A stretch of DNA of 21,840 nt from an uncultured Rickettsiaceae bacterium (GTDB lineage Bacteria; Pseudomonadota; Alphaproteobacteria; Rickettsiales; Rickettsiaceae): assembly GCA_905479885.1 (NCBI GenBank), contig CAJQOE010000047.1, positions 1 through 21,840 of the forward strand. The letters run 5' to 3'. This document shows, piece by piece, positions 14,623 through 21,840 of the stretch (position 1 is the stretch's first letter; the number at the start of each line of letters is the position of its first letter). The notes below the pieces were generated by a model, which was not told where the DNA came from, made no database searches, and worked only from the letters and a program-made list of their open reading frames with translations. The position numbers and the translations under genes were made by a program.

Positions 14623-16937
14623 AAAATCTTTTTTACCCCTGTAAATTTAAAGGTAATTTCCTGTGTTTTCTTAGATAAATCAACGTTTGCTGTACCACCA
14701 TTTTTTAATTTTCCAAATAAAATTTCATTAGCAATTGCTTGTTTAATTTTATTATCAATCACTCTATCTAGCGTTCTTGCGCCATTATTGGAATCAAAGC
14801 AAGTTTCTACAAAATATTTTTTTACAGCTGGGGTGACGGTAAGGCGTACCTTCTTATCTGCAAGTTGCGCACCGAGTTCTTTTAAGTTCTTAGAAACGAT
14901 TTTCTCTATGATGCCATCTATCGGATTAAATAATATTATATTATCAAGCCTGCTACGAAACTCTGGACTGAATGTTGCATTTATTGCATCCATGTTGATA
15001 ATTACTTTACTGTCTTTGTTATTTTCATTAAACCCAATTGCTGCTTTTTCTTTTTCTGCGACTACATTGGTGGTTAAAATTACCATAGTGTGAGTAAAGT
15101 TGATATTTTTACCAGTGCTATCAGTTAGCGTGCCTTCATCCATTATTTGTAATAGTAAATTAAAAATTTCCGGATGAGCTTTTTCTATTTCATCGAATAA
15201 TACTACGGAATAAGGATATTTGTTCACTTCTGAAGATAGCATGCCGCCCTGATCAAACCCTACATATCCAGGTGAGCTGCCTAGTAGTTTTGATAATGAA
15301 CTCGGTTCAGAAAATTCAGACATATCAAACTTCAGTAACTTCATATTACAGAGCGTAGCTAATTGTTTGGCAAGTTCAGTTTTACCAACACCAGTAGGCC
15401 CTGCGAATAGATAGCAACCCGTTGGTCTATTGCCTTTACGCAGACCAGCACGTGAGAGTTTAATGCTAGCACAAAGGCTTTCTATAGCTTCATCCTGTCC
15501 AAAGATACATTTTTGTAAATTGCTATCAAGCGCTTTTAGCTGCGCGATTTCATTTGATTCCATATTAATTTGTGGAATATTTAAAAGACTGGATAATAAG
15601 TGTTCAATATCTTTGTCAGTGATAGTAATTTTTTGTTTTTTTGTATTTATTATTGTGCTTCTAGAGCCAGCTTCATCAATAAGGTCAATTGCTTTATCTG
15701 GTAGGTGACGGTCGTTAATATAACGTGCAGATAGGTGTACGGCAGCTTTTAACGCGGCGTCAGTGTAAGTAACATTATGATGTGCTTCGTAATACCCTTT
15801 AAGACCTTGTAATATAGCAAGAGATGCTTCCTCATCTGGTTCTGTTACAACTATTTTTTGAAAACGACGCACAAGTGCCGCGTCTTTTTCAAAATGATTC
15901 GTGTATTCTTTAAAAGTTGTAGATCCAATACAACGTAATTCCCCCTTAGCTAGAGCCGGTTTTAAAAGGTTGCTTGCATCTAGTGCACCTGTAGTGGTTG
16001 ACCCCGCTCCTATAATAGTGTGTATTTCGTCAATGAATAAAATAGCATTCTTGTTCTTTTTTAGCGCTTCTAGTAAATTTTTGATTCTTTCTTCAAAATC
16101 ACCTCGAAATTTTGTACCAGCTATTAAACTACCTATATCTAGCGAGTAAATTACTGCGTCTTTTAGTAAGCCTGGTACATCTTTTTTGACTATTCTGATA
16201 GCCATTCCTTCGGCAATGGCAGTTTTGCCTACTCCTGGTTCACCAATTAAAATAGCATTATTTTTTTTCCTGCGGCATAAAATTTCAATAGTGCGTTGGA
16301 TCTCAGCTTGTCGCCCAATTAAACAATCAATAGCATCTGTATCTGCACGTTCATTCAGGTTTACACAGTATTTTTCTAAATCACTTTGTTCGTCTGCTTG
16401 TTTTGAGTCTATTGACGGCTTAATATCAATTTTAGGCTGCCGGTCTTTTGTTACGCTTTCAACTAAGGATATTTGTGCATTATCTTTTTCAGAGGAAGAG
16501 GAGGTGATAGATTGATCAAGTCTTTTGATATAAGTTAGTATATCATGGCGACTTAAATTAGATTCTTTTAAACATAAAAGAGCGTAAGCTTCATGCTCGA
16601 AGAAGAATTCTGCAAGTACGTGCACTCCTGTTATAACTCTTTGTCCACTAGCTTGGCTATGTAGCGCGGCACGTTGAATTATAAGCTGAAAACCAGCTGT
16701 GGGTTTTGCTTCTTTTGAGTTATCGTCAACGAGATCAATTAAGTCGTGTTCAATATAGTTTTTGAGTCTAGTAGTTAGTAGTTCTATTGCTACACCATTT
16801 TCAATTAAAGCTTTTTGAGCATCTTCATCGTAAATAAGCGCTAGCAACAAATGTTCATAGGTTGCATATTCATGTTTTTTTTCCGTAGCTATTGATAACG
16901 CTTCTCTTAAAGTATGTTCTAGATTATGTGAAAGCAT
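14598..16937 (-). CDS. clpA: ATP-dependent Clp protease ATP-binding subunit ClpA
   Basis: ClpA is the two-ring AAA+ unfoldase that feeds substrates to ClpP. The N domain (about residues 1-145) is followed by a Ser/Asp/Lys-rich linker (about 145-190). The first AAA+ module has Walker A GEPGVGKT (232-239) and Walker B ILFIDE (299-304). The second has GPTGVGKT (513-520) and VVLFDEIEK (578-586). No coiled-coil middle domain lies between the modules, which excludes ClpB and ClpC. The IGF tripeptide at 634-636 (KAAIGFNENN) is the ClpP-docking loop. The 779-residue length is close to E. coli ClpA. The ribosome site AGGAGGAGT (16945-16953) is nearly a perfect anti-16S match. The gene is divergent from the glutaredoxin-clpP-clpX run, and no clpS precedes it. 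Confidence 0.95.
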   Translation of the reverse strand: MLSHNLEHTLREALSIATEKKHEYATYEHLLLALIYDEDAQKALIENGVAIELLTTRLKNYIEHDLIDLVDDNSKEAKPTAGFQLIIQRAALHSQASGQRVITGVHVLAEFFFEHEAYALLCLKESNLSRHDILTYIKRLDQSITSSSSEKDNAQISLVESVTKDRQPKIDIKPSIDSKQADEQSDLEKYCVNLNERADTDAIDCLIGRQAEIQRTIEILCRRKKNNAILIGEPGVGKTAIAEGMAIRIVKKDVPGLLKDAVIYSLDIGSLIAGTKFRGDFEERIKNLLEALKKNKNAILFIDEIHTIIGAGSTTTGALDASNLLKPALAKGELRCIGSTTFKEYTNHFEKDAALVRRFQKIVVTEPDEEASLAILQGLKGYYEAHHNVTYTDAALKAAVHLSARYINDRHLPDKAIDLIDEAGSRSTIINTKKQKITITDKDIEHLLSSLLNIPQINMESNEIAQLKALDSNLQKCIFGQDEAIESLCASIKLSRAGLRKGNRPTGCYLFAGPTGVGKTELAKQLATLCNMKLLKFDMSEFSEPSSLSKLLGSSPGYVGFDQGGMLSSEVNKYPYSVVLFDEIEKAHPEIFNLLLQIMDEGTLTDSTGKNINFTHTMVILTTNVVAEKEKAAIGFNENNKDSKVIINMDAINATFSPEFRSRLDNIILFNPIDGIIEKIVSKNLKELGAQLADKKVRLTVTPAVKKYFVETCFDSNNGARTLDRVIDNKIKQAIANEILFGKLKNGGTANVDLSKKTQEITFKFTGVKKILKKQLETS

Positions 16938-16964
16938 GCTTGTAACTCCTCCTATTTTTTTCTA

Positions 16965-16996
16965 AGTATAACAGGAGCTGATTATATTTTTATACT
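16965..16996. promoter_or_regulatory. Divergent promoter region between clpA and the glutaredoxin gene, with inverted repeat
   Basis: AGTATAA (16965-16971) and TTATACT (16990-16996) form a 7-base inverted repeat with an 18-base spacer. Each arm holds TATACT, a good -10 hexamer, facing outward to one of the two genes. For the plus strand, ATAACA at 16968-16973 gives a partial -35 at 17 bases. On the minus strand TATAAT (16986 to 16981) is an alternative -10 for clpA. No consensus heat-shock promoter is evident. Confidence 0.35.
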
Positions 16997-17101
16997 AAAA
17001 CACGCGTTATAAATAAATTAGTCTCTGTTTTAACTAAACTTTGTGGTATGAGTTCGTATTATTCCATGCTAAACTTGGTAATTAAATTTTTGAAGAAGAT
17101 T

Positions 17102-17458
17102 ATGAGTCAAAAAGCATCAAATAAAATCTTTATAGTACTTGCTGTATTGTTGGTTACTTTAGCCGGGGCAAGGTTTTATGTTAACTATAATTCAGAGGGT
17201 ACAGAGAAAGCTCTTAGGACCGATGTAAAAGTTATGCTCTATTCTAAAACTGGATGCGGATATTGCGATAAGGCAAAAGCCTTGCTTCAGAGTAGAGGGA
17301 TCCCTTACGAAGTAGTTGAATTGACAAACAATAAAGACTTGATTATAAAATTAGTTAACCAGACTGGACAAAACACTGTGCCTTATGTATTTGTGAACGA
17401 TGAGTTCATTGGAGGCTATCAAGATCTTCAAGAACTTGATAAAGCGGGTGAGCTTTAA
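17102..17458 (+). CDS. Membrane-anchored glutaredoxin (GrxC-like)
   Basis: This is a dithiol glutaredoxin domain behind one hydrophobic segment. Starting at 17102 (GAAGAAG lies upstream) the protein has 118 residues. Residues 8-27 (KIFIVLAVLLVTLAGARFYV) form a single membrane helix. The glutaredoxin domain begins at about residue 41 with VKVMLYSKTGCGYCDKAKAL, active site Cys52-Gly-Tyr-Cys55. The cis-proline block TVPYVFVNDEFIGGY and the GG glutathione site follow. Usual GrxC proteins are soluble and about 85 residues long, so the anchor is an addition. An in-frame ATG at 17048 would add 18 residues but has no ribosome site. Topology is uncertain. A signal-anchor reading would put the domain in the periplasm. 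clpP follows 36 bases downstream. Confidence 0.85.
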   Translation: MSQKASNKIFIVLAVLLVTLAGARFYVNYNSEGTEKALRTDVKVMLYSKTGCGYCDKAKALLQSRGIPYEVVELTNNKDLIIKLVNQTGQNTVPYVFVNDEFIGGYQDLQELDKAGEL

Positions 17459-17494
17459 AATTATTATTGAATATTAGAAATTAGAGAGATAAAT

Positions 17495-18097
17495 ATGGCA
17501 TACGTACCAATCGTTGTAGAACAAACATCAAAAGGCGAAAGGTCTTATGATATTTATTCACGCCTTTTAAAAGAAAGAATTGTCTTTGTGTGTGGTGAAT
17601 TTGAAGATCAAATGGCCAATGTAATTGTTGCGCAATTACTATTCTTAGAAGCTGATAATCCAGAGAAAGAAATATATATGTATATTAATTCCCCTGGCGG
17701 CGTTGTGAGCTCAGGATTGGCGATTTACGACACTATGCAATATATAAAACCTAAAATTGCTACATTATGTATAGGCCAAGCTTGTTCAATGGGCGCCACT
17801 ATTTTATTAGCTGGAGAAAAGGGGATGCGTTACGCGCTACCTAATAGTAGGGTGATGATACACCAACCACTTGGTGGTTATAGAGGTCAAGCAACTGACA
17901 TTGAAATTCACGCAAGAGAAACTATGAAAGTTAAAGCTTTATTGCATGAAATATATGCAAAACATAGTGGTAAGAGTGTAGCGCAAGTGGCAAAAAACAT
18001 GGAAAGAGATAATTTTATGTCGCCAGAAGAAGCAAAAGATTTTGGCTTAGTGGATAAAATCATTCAAAGCAGAGATTTAATTTTAGTAAAGAAGTAG
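17495..18097 (+). CDS. clpP: ATP-dependent Clp protease proteolytic subunit ClpP
   Basis: ClpP is the serine protease chamber used by ClpX and ClpA. The catalytic triad is complete: Ser98 in GQACSMGA, His123 in MIHQPLGG and Asp172 in ERDNFMSPEEA. INSPGGVVSSGLAIYDTMQ is the strand and oxyanion region. The N terminus MAYVPIVVEQTSKGERSYDIYSRLL includes the processing and axial-loop region typical of alphaproteobacterial ClpP. The length of 200 residues is normal. AGAGAG lies 6 bases upstream of the ATG. clpX follows after 65 bases, the classic clpP-clpX order, so both products of the ClpXP protease come from one unit. Confidence 0.97.
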   Translation: MAYVPIVVEQTSKGERSYDIYSRLLKERIVFVCGEFEDQMANVIVAQLLFLEADNPEKEIYMYINSPGGVVSSGLAIYDTMQYIKPKIATLCIGQACSMGATILLAGEKGMRYALPNSRVMIHQPLGGYRGQATDIEIHARETMKVKALLHEIYAKHSGKSVAQVAKNMERDNFMSPEEAKDFGLVDKIIQSRDLILVKK

Positions 18098-18110
18098 GGT
18101 TTTACTTTTT
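18085..18110 (+). terminator. Weak hairpin with T run after clpP (possible attenuator)
   Basis: AGTAAA (18085-18090) pairs with TTTACT (18101-18106) across a 10-base loop, followed by TTTT. The stem spans the clpP stop codon. Being short and A-T-rich, it could at most trim clpX transcription relative to clpP. Confidence 0.22.
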
Positions 18111-18162
18111 ATTAAATAGCTGATAAAAACAAATATATAGTTACTAAAATTAGGGTTAAATA

Positions 18163-19440
18163 ATGGCAGAAGAGTCTGATAAAAAATCACTGCATTGTTC
18201 ATTTTGCGGTAAAAATCAGTTTGAAGTAAAAAAACTTATAGCTGGGCCAACGGTATTCATTTGCGATGAATGTATAGAAATTTGTTTGGATATTATTAAA
18301 GAAGAAGCCAATGAAAAAACTGAAGAAATGGTTTCTTCAATTCCTAAACCTAAGGATATTTGCAGCATTTTAGATGATCATGTGATTGGTCAAGATCGTG
18401 CAAAAAGGGTGTTGTCAGTTGCGGTGTATAACCATTATAAACGCTTGGAAGATATTGCTTCTTCTCAAACAGATGATGTAGAATTAGCAAAATCTAATAT
18501 TATGCTGATAGGCTCTACTGGTTCAGGTAAGACACTGCTTGCTCAGACTCTTGCTAAAATTCTTGACGTGCCATTTACCATGGCCGATGCAACAACTCTC
18601 ACAGAAGCTGGGTACGTTGGTGAAGATGTAGAAAATATTTTACTACGTTTATTGCAAGCAGCTGAGTTTAATGTTGAGAAAGCACAGAAAGGCATTATTT
18701 ATATCGATGAAATTGATAAGATTGCTAAAAAATCCGAAAATGTATCAATTACTCGTGATGTTTCTGGAGAAGGGGTGCAGCAGGCATTACTAAAAATCAT
18801 GGAAGGTACAGTTGCGTATGTTCCGCCACAAGGAGGCAGAAAACATCCTCAGCAAGATTTTATTCAGATTGATACATCAAATATATTATTTATATGTGGT
18901 GGTGCTTTTATGGGCATTGAAGGTATTATCTCGGCTAGAAGCGATAAAAGTTCGATCGGTTTTGCAGCTAATGTAAAATCAAAAGAAGAAATACGTCATA
19001 GTGATATTTTAAAAGATTTACAAGTGGAAGATATTATTAAATTCGGTATGATTCCAGAATTTATAGGTCGTATTCCCGTAGTAGCTACATTAAAAGAGCT
19101 AGATAAAGCCGCTCTGATTAATATTTTAACTGAGCCTAAAAATGCTATCGTTAAGCAATATAAAAAGCTTTTTGCACTTAATGATGCAGAATTAAATTTT
19201 ACAGACGATGCTTTAGAAGCAGTGGCAGAGAAAGCATTGAAAAGGCACACTGGCGCCAGAGGACTAAGGTCAATCCTTGAGGACTTATTACTTGAAGATA
19301 TGTATAATTTCTCAGAGTTAGAGAATAAGCAAATCACTTATAATAGAGGAGTTGTTGAGAATGGAGATGCTGCAACAATAAAAGCTAAGAAGCCTAGTAA
19401 AGTTGCTACTAGCACTTCTAAAAAACGTATAGCTGTTTAG
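18163..19440 (+). CDS. clpX: ATP-dependent Clp protease ATP-binding subunit ClpX
   Basis: ClpX is a hexameric AAA+ unfoldase that recognises tagged substrates and delivers them to ClpP. The zinc-binding domain has Cys12, Cys15, Cys34 and Cys37 (CSFCGK and FICDECIEIC). Walker A is GSTGSGKT (117-124) and Walker B is IIYIDEID (178-185). GGRKHPQQ is the RKH pore loop, SSIGFAAN (IGF 265-267) docks on ClpP, and RHTGARGLRSILE holds sensor 2. The 425-residue length is normal. The C-terminal 20 residues are Lys/Ser/Thr-rich and variable. TTAGGG lies upstream of the ATG. The next gene starts 2 bases after the stop, so ClpX is co-transcribed with the sugar kinase. Confidence 0.97.
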   Translation: MAEESDKKSLHCSFCGKNQFEVKKLIAGPTVFICDECIEICLDIIKEEANEKTEEMVSSIPKPKDICSILDDHVIGQDRAKRVLSVAVYNHYKRLEDIASSQTDDVELAKSNIMLIGSTGSGKTLLAQTLAKILDVPFTMADATTLTEAGYVGEDVENILLRLLQAAEFNVEKAQKGIIYIDEIDKIAKKSENVSITRDVSGEGVQQALLKIMEGTVAYVPPQGGRKHPQQDFIQIDTSNILFICGGAFMGIEGIISARSDKSSIGFAANVKSKEEIRHSDILKDLQVEDIIKFGMIPEFIGRIPVVATLKELDKAALINILTEPKNAIVKQYKKLFALNDAELNFTDDALEAVAEKALKRHTGARGLRSILEDLLLEDMYNFSELENKQITYNRGVVENGDAATIKAKKPSKVATSTSKKRIAV

Positions 19441-19442
19441 TC

Positions 19443-20441
19443 GTGGTTGCGCTTAGTTCTGCCGAAAGAGAATCTCGTTTAAAGCAATTTGTGGATCAAT
19501 ATTTTCCTCAGGCTAGCAGCTCTTTGGAGTCTATACTAGGTGATGCTGGACAGCGTAGCTATTATAGGATGGCGTTCCAAGGCAAAACATATGTAATTAT
19601 GGATTGCCCACCATCTTATTGTAGTGTAGGGGCATTTGTGGATGTTGGGATTTATTTGCAAAAAAAAGCATTTTCTGTTCCACAAATTATTCATAAAGAT
19701 ATTGAGCAGGGTTTTTTAATTCTAGAGGATTTTGGTCCTTTAAGTGTAAAAAATTATCTTTTAGGCGGCGCTGGTCAAGGAGCTTCTGAGCATCAAACAA
19801 TATATCATTTAATTATTGATTTGTTAGTTTCGTTACAGTCTGAGGAACCGCCATCCGGTTTGGTGTCCTATGATAATGAATTATTATTATCGGAGCTTAA
19901 ATTATTTGTTGATTGGTATATACCTCATGCCTATGGCCGTGAAGTTCATGTACACGAGCTTGAAGAATTCATGGAAATTTGGCTAAATATATTAGAGTCA
20001 CAAGCACCAATGCCAAGTAGTATGGTGTTGCGTGATTATCATGTAGAAAATATGATGTATTTAGAGGAGCGTAAATCAATAAAAAAACTTGGGTTATTAG
20101 ATTTTCAAGACGCTTTAACTGGTTCGCCAATTTATGATCTAGTATCTGTGTTAGAAGATGCAAGAATACAAGTCCCACGTTCAGATGCTTTACGATACGT
20201 AGAATATTTTTCTAAAAAGAAAGAAATAGATATAGAGAAGGTATTATTAAATTATCATATTTTAGGGGCACAAAGGAATAGTAGAATTTTAGGAATATTC
20301 GCTCGTAAAGCTGTAAGAGACCACGATGCTAGTTATTTACAATATATTCCTAGAGTACTCAAGTATTTAGAATATGATTTATCATATGTAGCGCTTGCGC
20401 CGTTAAAAGATTGGTTAGATAAATTAGGAATTAGAGTATGA
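19443..20441 (+). CDS. amgK: AmgK-like sugar kinase (aminoglycoside phosphotransferase family)
   Basis: AmgK phosphorylates the anomeric carbon of N-acetylmuramate and N-acetylglucosamine in murein recycling. The fold belongs to the choline/aminoglycoside kinase family: LILEDFGPLSVKNYL is the hinge, VLRDYHVENMMYL holds catalytic Asp198 and Asn203, and GLLDFQDALTGSPIYDL holds the metal-binding Asp220. The N-terminal GDAGQRSYYR block and the DFQDA motif fit AmgK better than antibiotic-resistance kinases. The length is 332 residues. The start is GTG, 2 bases after the clpX stop. The last 4 bases (ATGA) overlap the start of the murU-like gene. That coupling with a MurU-type partner is the strongest functional evidence. 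The sugar specificity is inferred. Confidence 0.82.
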   Translation: MVALSSAERESRLKQFVDQYFPQASSSLESILGDAGQRSYYRMAFQGKTYVIMDCPPSYCSVGAFVDVGIYLQKKAFSVPQIIHKDIEQGFLILEDFGPLSVKNYLLGGAGQGASEHQTIYHLIIDLLVSLQSEEPPSGLVSYDNELLLSELKLFVDWYIPHAYGREVHVHELEEFMEIWLNILESQAPMPSSMVLRDYHVENMMYLEERKSIKKLGLLDFQDALTGSPIYDLVSVLEDARIQVPRSDALRYVEYFSKKKEIDIEKVLLNYHILGAQRNSRILGIFARKAVRDHDASYLQYIPRVLKYLEYDLSYVALAPLKDWLDKLGIRV

Positions 20442-21157
20442 TTGATACAATAATGTTATTTGCAGCGGGTCTAGGAAATCGTATGCGACATCTTACAGAA
20501 AACAGCCCTAAAACTTTGATTCCTATTTTAGGCAAACCAATGTTGCATCATGCTCTTGAATTGTGTAAATCATACCCTTTTAAAAAAATAGTAATTAATA
20601 CGCATTATTTACATGAAAAAATTGTAGAATCTATTGAAGATTTTAAAGAACAAAATCCGGACTTTCCCGAGATAATAGTTATTTATGAAGATGAATTGTT
20701 GGAAACTGGTGGGGCAATAAAAAATGCTATAGAGATATTGGGTGATGAGCCAATATTTACGCTAAATACCGATATTGTGTTACAGTCTAAGAATAATCTT
20801 TTTAAGGATACGGAAAAGAAGTGGGATGCAGATAAAATGGATTTTTTATTATTAATGCAGCCATATAATAATGCAGTTGGCTATGCAGGGCATGGTGATT
20901 TTGATCTTGATGCTGAAGGTAAATTACATAGACCAGATAAGACAGAAAATTATGAATATATGTACGCTGGACTACAAATTCTAAAACCTCAAAAAGTAGC
21001 CAGACATCCGCTTAGAATCTTTTCACTGCGAGAATATTATTTAAATAGTGAAAAGGTGGTTGGTTTAAGGGCAAAAAATGTCCGTTGGTATCATGCAACA
21101 ACACCAGAAGATTTAATTAGCATAGAAATGGATATGCTATCGTATAACGATGAATAG
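20438..21157 (+). CDS. murU: MurU-like sugar-1-phosphate nucleotidyltransferase
   Basis: MurU converts N-acetylmuramate alpha-1-phosphate and UTP to UDP-MurNAc, the step after AmgK in a salvage route that bypasses GlcN-6-P and fosfomycin-sensitive synthesis. The signature is FAAGLGNRMRHLTENSPKTL (residues 8-27), followed by YEDELLETGGAIKNA (83-97, the ETGG block of MurU) and LNTDIVLQ with NTD at 110-112. WYHATTPEDL near the end matches the usual family tail. At 239 residues it is a MurU-sized protein without the left-handed helix domain of GlmU. The ATGA overlap with the kinase supports a joint pathway. A general sugar-nucleotide enzyme of another specificity is possible. Confidence 0.83.
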   Translation: MIDTIMLFAAGLGNRMRHLTENSPKTLIPILGKPMLHHALELCKSYPFKKIVINTHYLHEKIVESIEDFKEQNPDFPEIIVIYEDELLETGGAIKNAIEILGDEPIFTLNTDIVLQSKNNLFKDTEKKWDADKMDFLLLMQPYNNAVGYAGHGDFDLDAEGKLHRPDKTENYEYMYAGLQILKPQKVARHPLRIFSLREYYLNSEKVVGLRAKNVRWYHATTPEDLISIEMDMLSYNDE

Positions 21158-21159
21158 TA

Positions 21160-21789
21160 GTGCTAAAAAAGAAATATGATACAATGAAACTTGATTGGAG
21201 TAATCAGCAATTAACCAGAGATAAACTAGCAAAAAAATTAAAGGATTTAAGGCAAGAAGAGTGGCTAGAGTTCAAGGAGCTTAATTTAGAGAGTAACAAG
21301 TTAGAGTCCATAGATGGAATTGAGTTTCCTGACGGATTAGAGAAGCTTTTATTATTTCAAAATTCATTACCCTCTGTGGATAATGTTATGTTCCCGGGGA
21401 GTTTGAAAGAGCTTGATTTGGGTTGCAATCGTTTAACTTCCATAGATAAAGCTAAGTTCCCTGAAGGATTGGAAGCATTATATTTATATGCTAATAACCT
21501 AACTTCTTTAGACAATGCTATTTTCCCTGCGGGGCTTCAAATACTTAGTATAGCTAGTACTTACCTAACCTCTGTAATAAACATTAAATTGCCTAAGGGG
21601 CTAAAAGAATTTATTGCAGGAGGGCTCCCTATTGCCAGTAGCGAAAAAGAGCTGTATGAAAAATATATGCTAGAAATGGCGGTGTGTAATAATGATAAAA
21701 GTTCATTGCAAGATTCCTTATCGCAGGAAGAAATTATAGAAGATATGTATGCGCCATTTAATGACGGATCTAACTTAGACCTTAGCTAG
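21160..21789 (+). CDS. Leucine-rich-repeat protein, function unknown
   Basis: This 209-residue protein is built mainly of leucine-rich repeats with a 22-residue period: units starting at Phe56, Phe78, Phe100, Phe122 and Leu144 share F-P-x-G-L-x-x-L-x-L-x-x-N-x-L-T-S-I-D. A partial unit precedes them from about residue 36. The exact 66-base spacing (21325, 21391, 21457, 21523, 21589) shows tandem duplication. Residues 1-35 are Lys-rich and 160-209 acidic. There is no signal peptide or membrane segment. The GTG at 21160 follows murU by 2 bases. An ATG at 21184 is an alternative start, and neither has a strong ribosome site. LRR proteins in host-associated bacteria are often effectors, but this gene's role is not shown by its sequence. 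Confidence 0.82.
   Translation: MLKKKYDTMKLDWSNQQLTRDKLAKKLKDLRQEEWLEFKELNLESNKLESIDGIEFPDGLEKLLLFQNSLPSVDNVMFPGSLKELDLGCNRLTSIDKAKFPEGLEALYLYANNLTSLDNAIFPAGLQILSIASTYLTSVINIKLPKGLKEFIAGGLPIASSEKELYEKYMLEMAVCNNDKSSLQDSLSQEEIIEDMYAPFNDGSNLDLS
21325..21654 (+). repeat. Tandem 66-base LRR coding repeats (5 units)
   Basis: Five consecutive units of 66 bases start at 21325, 21391, 21457, 21523 and 21589, each beginning with a TTT/TTC/TTG-CC(T/C) codon pair. They are diverged at DNA level, the fifth most of all, and keep the reading frame exactly. Confidence 0.75.
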
Positions 21790-21800
21790 GCTACTTTTTT
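21783..21800 (+). terminator. Weak terminator-like hairpin after the LRR gene
   Basis: TAGC-TAG-GCTA followed by C and six T residues (21795-21800). The stem is only 4 pairs, so termination would be inefficient. It overlaps the LRR gene's stop codon. The remaining 40 bases to the window end hold no gene that can be supported. Confidence 0.3.
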
Positions 21801-21840
21801 AATTTAAGTAACTGCGTATGACTTTACTTAATGGCAGCAG

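Noticed and set aside
14572..15093. A 173-codon open frame on the plus strand
   Set aside because: It lies entirely opposite clpA and its translation shows no family features. It is a shadow of the clpA codon pattern.
19443..20441. Antibiotic-resistance aminoglycoside phosphotransferase
   Set aside because: The AmgK-like DFQDA block and overlap with a MurU-type gene fit sugar salvage, and no mobile-element signs are near.
21818..21840. ATG near the window end as the start of another gene
   Set aside because: Only seven codons are visible and no ribosome site precedes it, so no call can be supported.
1..21840. CRISPR arrays, insertion sequences, prophage or attachment sites
   Set aside because: No regularly spaced repeats, transposase or integrase frames or flanking direct repeats were seen. 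The only tandem repeat is the LRR coding repeat.

Overview
The window is AT-rich and gene-dense. It reads as chromosomal DNA of an alphaproteobacterium, most likely of the order Rickettsiales. The reasons are the nuoN-birA junction, a single-pass clan AA (retropepsin-like) protease with three N-terminal membrane segments like Rickettsia APRc, an HscA that begins MQIVEISEP, an rpsI with an N-terminal extension, a DUF2125-like protein and a leucine-rich-repeat protein. The family within the order cannot be fixed from this window alone.

Region 1 (1-11822, plus strand) is one long co-oriented run: the end of nuoI, then nuoJ, nuoK, nuoL, nuoM, nuoN (membrane arm of respiratory complex I), birA (biotin ligase), trmJ (tRNA 2'-O-methyltransferase), hscB-hscA-fdx (Fe-S cluster chaperones and ferredoxin), a DUF2125-like membrane-anchored protein and a RutE-like nitroreductase. 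Gaps are short or negative throughout. The run closes at a strong intrinsic terminator at 11787-11822 that overlaps the last stop codon. nuoL is interrupted by an in-frame TAG and also carries a short compensated frameshift near its end.

Region 2 (11827-16937, minus strand), read in its own direction, holds clpA, a good sigma-70-type promoter, rplM-rpsI, a 12-bp hairpin, a tRNA with anticodon CAU, a retropepsin-like membrane protease and an unrecognised helical protein with an internal duplication.

Region 3 (17102-21789, plus strand) starts divergently from clpA: a membrane-anchored glutaredoxin, clpP, clpX, then a tightly coupled pair resembling amgK-murU (cell-wall sugar recycling), and a leucine-rich-repeat protein. 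ClpP, ClpX and ClpA together supply a protease and both of its unfoldases within about 5 kb.

Most genes are ordinary housekeeping genes. No CRISPR array, insertion sequence, prophage or obvious new system is visible. The points most worth checking are the broken nuoL, the unknown helical protein beside the retropepsin-like protease, the anchored glutaredoxin, and the LRR protein at the end of a murein-recycling run.
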